A stretch of 9,879 nt of DNA from Ignavibacteria bacterium (GTDB lineage: Bacteria; Bacteroidota; Ignavibacteria; Tepidaquicellales; OLB5), in the NCBI GenBank assembly GCA_027492415.1, contig JAPUEV010000247.1:1-9879 (forward strand), written 5' to 3'. The position numbers were made by a program, and so were the translations under genes. Under the pieces are notes generated by a model. The model was not told the DNA's origin and ran no database searches. It saw only the letters and a list, made by a program, of their open reading frames with translations. Positions within the stretch are counted from its first letter, which is position 1. Each line of letters starts with the position of its first letter. This document shows, piece by piece, positions 7,255 through 9,879 of the stretch.

Positions 7255-8049
7255 ATGATAAAAACCATAACGGGCATAGCGTCACTTATAATATTTTTTA
7301 TAATGGTCTCATTCACAGGCTGTACTAAAAAAACTGAGTCTGAGCTAAGAAGAGAAAAAGATTCACTTGAACAGGTTAAATATGATGAGATCATAAAAGA
7401 GCTTATCGACTCTAACCTGATAAGAAAGCGTGATAGTACAGATATTTACGGTACAGGAAATTTTGATTACAGGGATTCACTTGAATCATATCACCGTGGT
7501 TACAGTATTCCAAGAGACAGTATTTATAAGGTTTGGAATACAAAAGCATTCCAGGAACTCAATGAATTGATCAAGAAAAAACCTGTTAACCCGGGTCCGT
7601 ACCTGGATAGAGGCAATCATTTCCAGAACATAAAATTTTACCGTGAAGCGATATCAGATTACAATGAATATATAAGGCTTACCCAGTCAAATCACTCAGC
7701 TTATATGAACCGCGGAAATGCTTATGAAAGATTTAAGATCTACGATTCTGCAATGGCAGATTATAACATGGTTCTGTTTCTTAAACCAGATGACACTATA
7801 GCAAATTTTAATAAGGGTAATATTTTCGATATACTTGGTAAACCTGATTCAGCAGTTTTCCAGTATGATACTGTTGTTATAAAAGATCCAAGGCTTGCAA
7901 AAGGATATTATAACAGGGGCACATCTTATCTTGCGCAGCGCAAATTCAAGGAAGCAGCCCGTGACTGGGAACAGGCAATATTGCTGAACAGGATGTATGA
8001 AACAGAACTAAGACCTAAGATAAATAAAATACGGCCGCTGATAAAGTGA
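7255..8049 (+). CDS. TPR-repeat lipoprotein (four TPRs)
   Basis: A predicted 264-residue lipoprotein ending in a tetratricopeptide-repeat domain, probably a protein-protein interaction module on the periplasmic side of the outer membrane; partner and role are unknown. The start chosen gives MIKTITGIASLIIFFIMVSFTGC, a lipoprotein signal peptide with lipobox SFTGC and lipidated Cys23. The reading frame stays open 30 codons further up (to 7165), but that extension would bury the signal peptide. After the Cys comes a charged linker (24-110) in which RDS recurs at residues 59, 73 and 87, exactly 14 apart. Four TPRs follow in register at about 108-141, 142-175, 176-209 and 210-243; the landmark motifs PYLDRGN (115), AYMNRGN (149), ANFNKGN (183) and GYYNRGT (217) are each 34 apart. 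The residue after Cys is Thr, so inner-membrane retention is not signalled. The gene ends at a strong bidirectional terminator and is convergent with the next lipoprotein gene. Confidence 0.85.
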   Translation: MIKTITGIASLIIFFIMVSFTGCTKKTESELRREKDSLEQVKYDEIIKELIDSNLIRKRDSTDIYGTGNFDYRDSLESYHRGYSIPRDSIYKVWNTKAFQELNELIKKKPVNPGPYLDRGNHFQNIKFYREAISDYNEYIRLTQSNHSAYMNRGNAYERFKIYDSAMADYNMVLFLKPDDTIANFNKGNIFDILGKPDSAVFQYDTVVIKDPRLAKGYYNRGTSYLAQRKFKEAARDWEQAILLNRMYETELRPKINKIRPLIK

Positions 8050-8107
8050 TAAATTTTAATAATAAATATTTCATTTAAACCGTTTACGGCTTTAAGTGGG
8101 GAAATAA

Positions 8108-8137
8108 AAAAGGAATGACTTTTTTGTCATTCCTTTT
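8108..8137. terminator. Bidirectional terminator between convergent lipoprotein genes
   Basis: A 12-bp perfect stem, AAAAGGAATGAC (8108-8119) with GTCATTCCTTTT (8126-8137), has a loop of six Ts. The A and T runs at its ends give a T-tract on both strands, so it can stop the TPR gene to its left (+) and the small lipoprotein gene to its right (-). Confidence 0.85.
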
Positions 8138-8160
8138 CATTTATAGAAGTCATAAACAAT

Positions 8161-8562
8161 TTACTCCCTGTAAACAGACCACTTTCCGGTTGATTTAACA
8201 TCAAGTATGTAAGCAGTTGTTTCGGGTATATCCATTTCTTTTTTTCCTTTAAAATCACCGGTACCTTCTGCAAGAACTGCAAGTAATGTCCCGTCGTTCT
8301 TTAACAAAGAAATTTTATACGGACCTGTTCCCTGGTTCATAATATAAAATGTTGCGGGTCCTTTAATAAGGTCATGCATCTGGTTCTTATCACCTTCAAA
8401 TATTTCAGCAATTCTGTACTGGTCTTTGTTAATATCAGCAGTATCTTTGGGCTGAACTTTATAATTATCCACAAAATCTTTTTTCTTATCTTTATTGCAG
8501 CCTGTAATCAACATAGAGAGGATAATTATAGAAAATGCTATTTTTGCGTAATTTTTCATCAT
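8161..8562 (-). CDS. Small predicted lipoprotein of unknown function
   Basis: I do not recognise a family. The 133-residue product starts with a lipoprotein signal peptide (basic start, hydrophobic core about 8-19) and lipobox LITGC with Cys22. A short charged linker follows (NKDKKKDF, 23-30). The remainder, about 65-132, looks like a small beta-sandwich domain. It has alternating hydrophobic strands with glycine turns, FYIMNQGTGPYKISLL (72-87), a turn NDGTLLAVLAEGTGDFKG (89-106), then TAYILDVKSTGKWSVYRE (116-133). Such a pattern is common in ligand- or sugar-binding jelly-roll-like folds, but that is inference from strand pattern only. ATG ATG at the start leaves the first codon ambiguous by one residue. 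It is convergent with the four-TPR lipoprotein and divergent from the nine-TPR lipoprotein, so all three flank one another at an envelope-protein locus. Confidence 0.78.
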   Translation of the reverse strand: MMKNYAKIAFSIIILSMLITGCNKDKKKDFVDNYKVQPKDTADINKDQYRIAEIFEGDKNQMHDLIKGPATFYIMNQGTGPYKISLLKNDGTLLAVLAEGTGDFKGKKEMDIPETTAYILDVKSTGKWSVYRE

Positions 8563-8615
8563 ATTTCTAACTTTTTTACGGTATTACAACTCATTTTTTA
8601 ATTATCTAAACTTAC

Positions 8616-8621
8616 TATAAT
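8616..8621 (+). promoter_or_regulatory. Candidate -10 box for the nine-TPR lipoprotein gene
   Basis: TATAAT, a perfect sigma-70 type -10, stands 23 nt before the ATG at 8645 in the 82-nt divergent gap. No good -35 lies at the expected distance, so this is only a candidate. Confidence 0.3.
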
Positions 8622-8644
8622 TATTACAAAAATTCAACTTAAAT

Positions 8645-9682
8645 ATGTTATATAAATACTTAATTATTGTTTTACTATTATCAGCTCTTATTCTTGGATG
8701 CGCACAAAGAAACCCGGAAGAATCAGCAAAGCACCTTAAAAACGGTATAGAGCTCCAGAATAAAGGCAAGCTTGATGACGCAATGAATGAATATAACCAG
8801 TCAATTGAGCTAGATAAAAAGAACCAGACCGCATGGTACCACCGCGGCGTTTTATACATTTCAAGGAATAACCTGCCCAAAGGCATAGAAGACCTTACTG
8901 AAGCCATAAGCATCGCACCGGACTCAGCAAGATTTTATGATGCCCGCGGATATGTTTACATTACTATGAATGATTACGGCAAAGCTATGGAAGATTATGA
9001 AAAAGCCGTAGAGAAGGATCCCAAAAGTGCAATATTTATCAACAGGCGCGGTTATGTTTATGCATTACTGAAAGATTATGTAACCGCAATTAAAGATTAC
9101 TCAAAAGCACTTGAGCTGAATCCAAAATATGAAGACGCTTATTCAAACCGTGGATTTGCTTATCTCAGCCTTAACAAATACGAAAATGTGGTAAGTGATT
9201 TCACAAAAGCGATCGAGCTTAACCCAAAGCGCGCTGTTTACTATAACACCAGGGGCTATGCTTATTCTAACATGAAACGCCTGTTTGACGCGCTTCCTGA
9301 TTATGATAAGGCAATACAGACGGATTCAACGCTTGCAGACGCATATATTAACCGCGGATATGTTTTCCTTAACACAGACCAGTTCCAGTTTGCATTTGAA
9401 GATTTCGATAAAGCTATAAAACTGGGCTCAACGGCAGCCCTTAACTATAACGCGCGCGGGTTTGCACTGGCAAATTTGAGAAAGTATCCCCAGGCTATCA
9501 ATGATTATACAAAAGCTATAGAGCTTGATGCAAACCTTACCGATGCTTATGTAAACCGCGGATTTTCATTCTTTAATTCAATGGATAAGCCTAATGCGTT
9601 AAAGGACTGGCAGACTGCAGTGGGGCAAAAACCGGCACTGGATAGCTCACTAAAAAGCTATATTGATAAAGCTTCAAAATAA
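8645..9682 (+). CDS. TPR-repeat lipoprotein (nine tandem TPRs)
   Basis: A 345-residue predicted lipoprotein built almost entirely of tetratricopeptide repeats, expected to form a right-handed superhelical scaffold for protein binding at the envelope; partner unknown. The signal peptide MLYKYLIIVLLLSALILGC has lipobox LILGC with Cys19; Ala follows it, so inner-membrane retention is not signalled. From about residue 27 to 332 nine TPRs follow with no insertion or gap: the conserved glycine at repeat position 8 falls at 34, 68, 102, 136, 170, 204, 238, 272 and 306, exactly 34 apart. Most repeats read (N/A)RG(Y/F)-x-(Y/F) followed by DY-x-KAIEL-(N/D), the common NRG-type TPR. The last repeat departs most from the pattern (DWQTAVGQKP) and is followed by a short capping helix. 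The ATG is supported by the signal peptide; no Shine-Dalgarno. It shares its TPR type with the lipoprotein at 7255-8049. A strong terminator follows. Confidence 0.9.
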   Translation: MLYKYLIIVLLLSALILGCAQRNPEESAKHLKNGIELQNKGKLDDAMNEYNQSIELDKKNQTAWYHRGVLYISRNNLPKGIEDLTEAISIAPDSARFYDARGYVYITMNDYGKAMEDYEKAVEKDPKSAIFINRRGYVYALLKDYVTAIKDYSKALELNPKYEDAYSNRGFAYLSLNKYENVVSDFTKAIELNPKRAVYYNTRGYAYSNMKRLFDALPDYDKAIQTDSTLADAYINRGYVFLNTDQFQFAFEDFDKAIKLGSTAALNYNARGFALANLRKYPQAINDYTKAIELDANLTDAYVNRGFSFFNSMDKPNALKDWQTAVGQKPALDSSLKSYIDKASK

Positions 9683-9712
9683 ATTTTGATTCAAAAAAAT
9701 ATTAACCTCCGT

Positions 9713-9742
9713 AAAAAAGGCAGCTTATAGCTGCCTTTTTTT
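9713..9742. terminator. Bidirectional terminator after the nine-TPR gene
   Basis: A 13-bp perfect stem, AAAAAAGGCAGCT (9713-9725) with AGCTGCCTTTTTT (9729-9741), has a 3-nt loop and a T-run on the plus strand. The A-run on its other side provides a T-tract for the minus-strand gene ending at 9746, so it serves both convergent genes. Confidence 0.88.
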
Positions 9743-9745
9743 ATT

Positions 9746-9879
9746 CTACTTTTCTGTAAACTCTATGGGTACTGCTTTGCCTTCAATCATTACTCTTAAT
9801 CCTGTCGGAGCTTCGCCGTTATTAACAACAAAAGAAATTGAATTGATGCCTTTTACAAATCCTTCTTTTATTTCAAACG
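9746..9879 (-). CDS. C-terminal fragment of an unidentified protein
   Basis: An open minus-strand frame enters from the right edge and ends at TAG (9746-9748), just before the shared terminator. The 44 visible codons read FEIKEGFVKGINSISFVV, then NNGEAPTGLRVMIEGKA, then VPIEFTEK. The pattern G-x-N-x-I-x-F-x-V-x-N followed by APTGLRV-x-I-x-G resembles the last two strands of a beta-sandwich of the kind found at the ends of glycoside hydrolases and other secreted enzymes. That likeness is inferred from motif shape, not from a recognised family. The start, length and function lie outside the window. Confidence 0.6.
   Translation of the reverse strand, partial: FEIKEGFVKGINSISFVVNNGEAPTGLRVMIEGKAVPIEFTEK

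Noticed and set aside
8645..9682. Repeated pattern that might suggest a DNA repeat array
   Set aside because: The periodicity is 102 nt and at protein level only (TPRs); the nucleotide copies are diverged, with no identical repeat or spacer as in CRISPR.

Overview
The window looks like an ordinary chromosomal stretch from an AT-rich Gram-negative bacterium, most likely of the Bacteroidota/Ignavibacteria/Chlorobi side. This placement is an inference. It rests on the near absence of Shine-Dalgarno sequences (only one convincing case), three lipoproteins with typical lipoboxes, TPR lipoproteins, and a compact 813-residue leucyl-tRNA synthetase that lacks the large leucine-specific insertion before KMSKS. 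No mobile element, phage gene, CRISPR array, rRNA or tRNA was seen, and no gene-free stretch exceeds 300 bases.

Left third, minus strand: leuS (leucyl-tRNA synthetase) is followed after 18 nt by a DUF2203 gene and then by a rho-independent terminator. Beyond it, also on the minus strand, lies the start of a proline dehydrogenase gene cut by the window edge. A REP-like palindrome sits in the gap between the terminator and proline dehydrogenase.

Middle, plus strand: diverging from leuS is a CPBP-family (CAAX-like) membrane metalloprotease. It is followed by a Cof-type HAD hydrolase that must use a TTG start, then purK and purE. PurK and PurE catalyse consecutive steps of de novo purine synthesis, converting AIR through N5-CAIR to CAIR. 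The leuS/protease divergent gap carries a 13-bp inverted repeat whose left arm overlaps the candidate leuS -10 box.

Right third: three lipoprotein genes form a group. They are a four-TPR lipoprotein (+), a small lipoprotein of unknown function (-) convergent with it across a strong bidirectional terminator, and a divergently placed lipoprotein made almost wholly of nine gapless 34-residue TPRs (+). A second strong bidirectional hairpin follows. The window ends in the C-terminal fragment of an unidentified minus-strand protein.

I see no convincing new multi-gene system. The points most worth a second look are the leuS/protease inverted repeat, the leuS-DUF2203 pairing, the lipoprotein cluster with its regular repeats, and the REP-like element.
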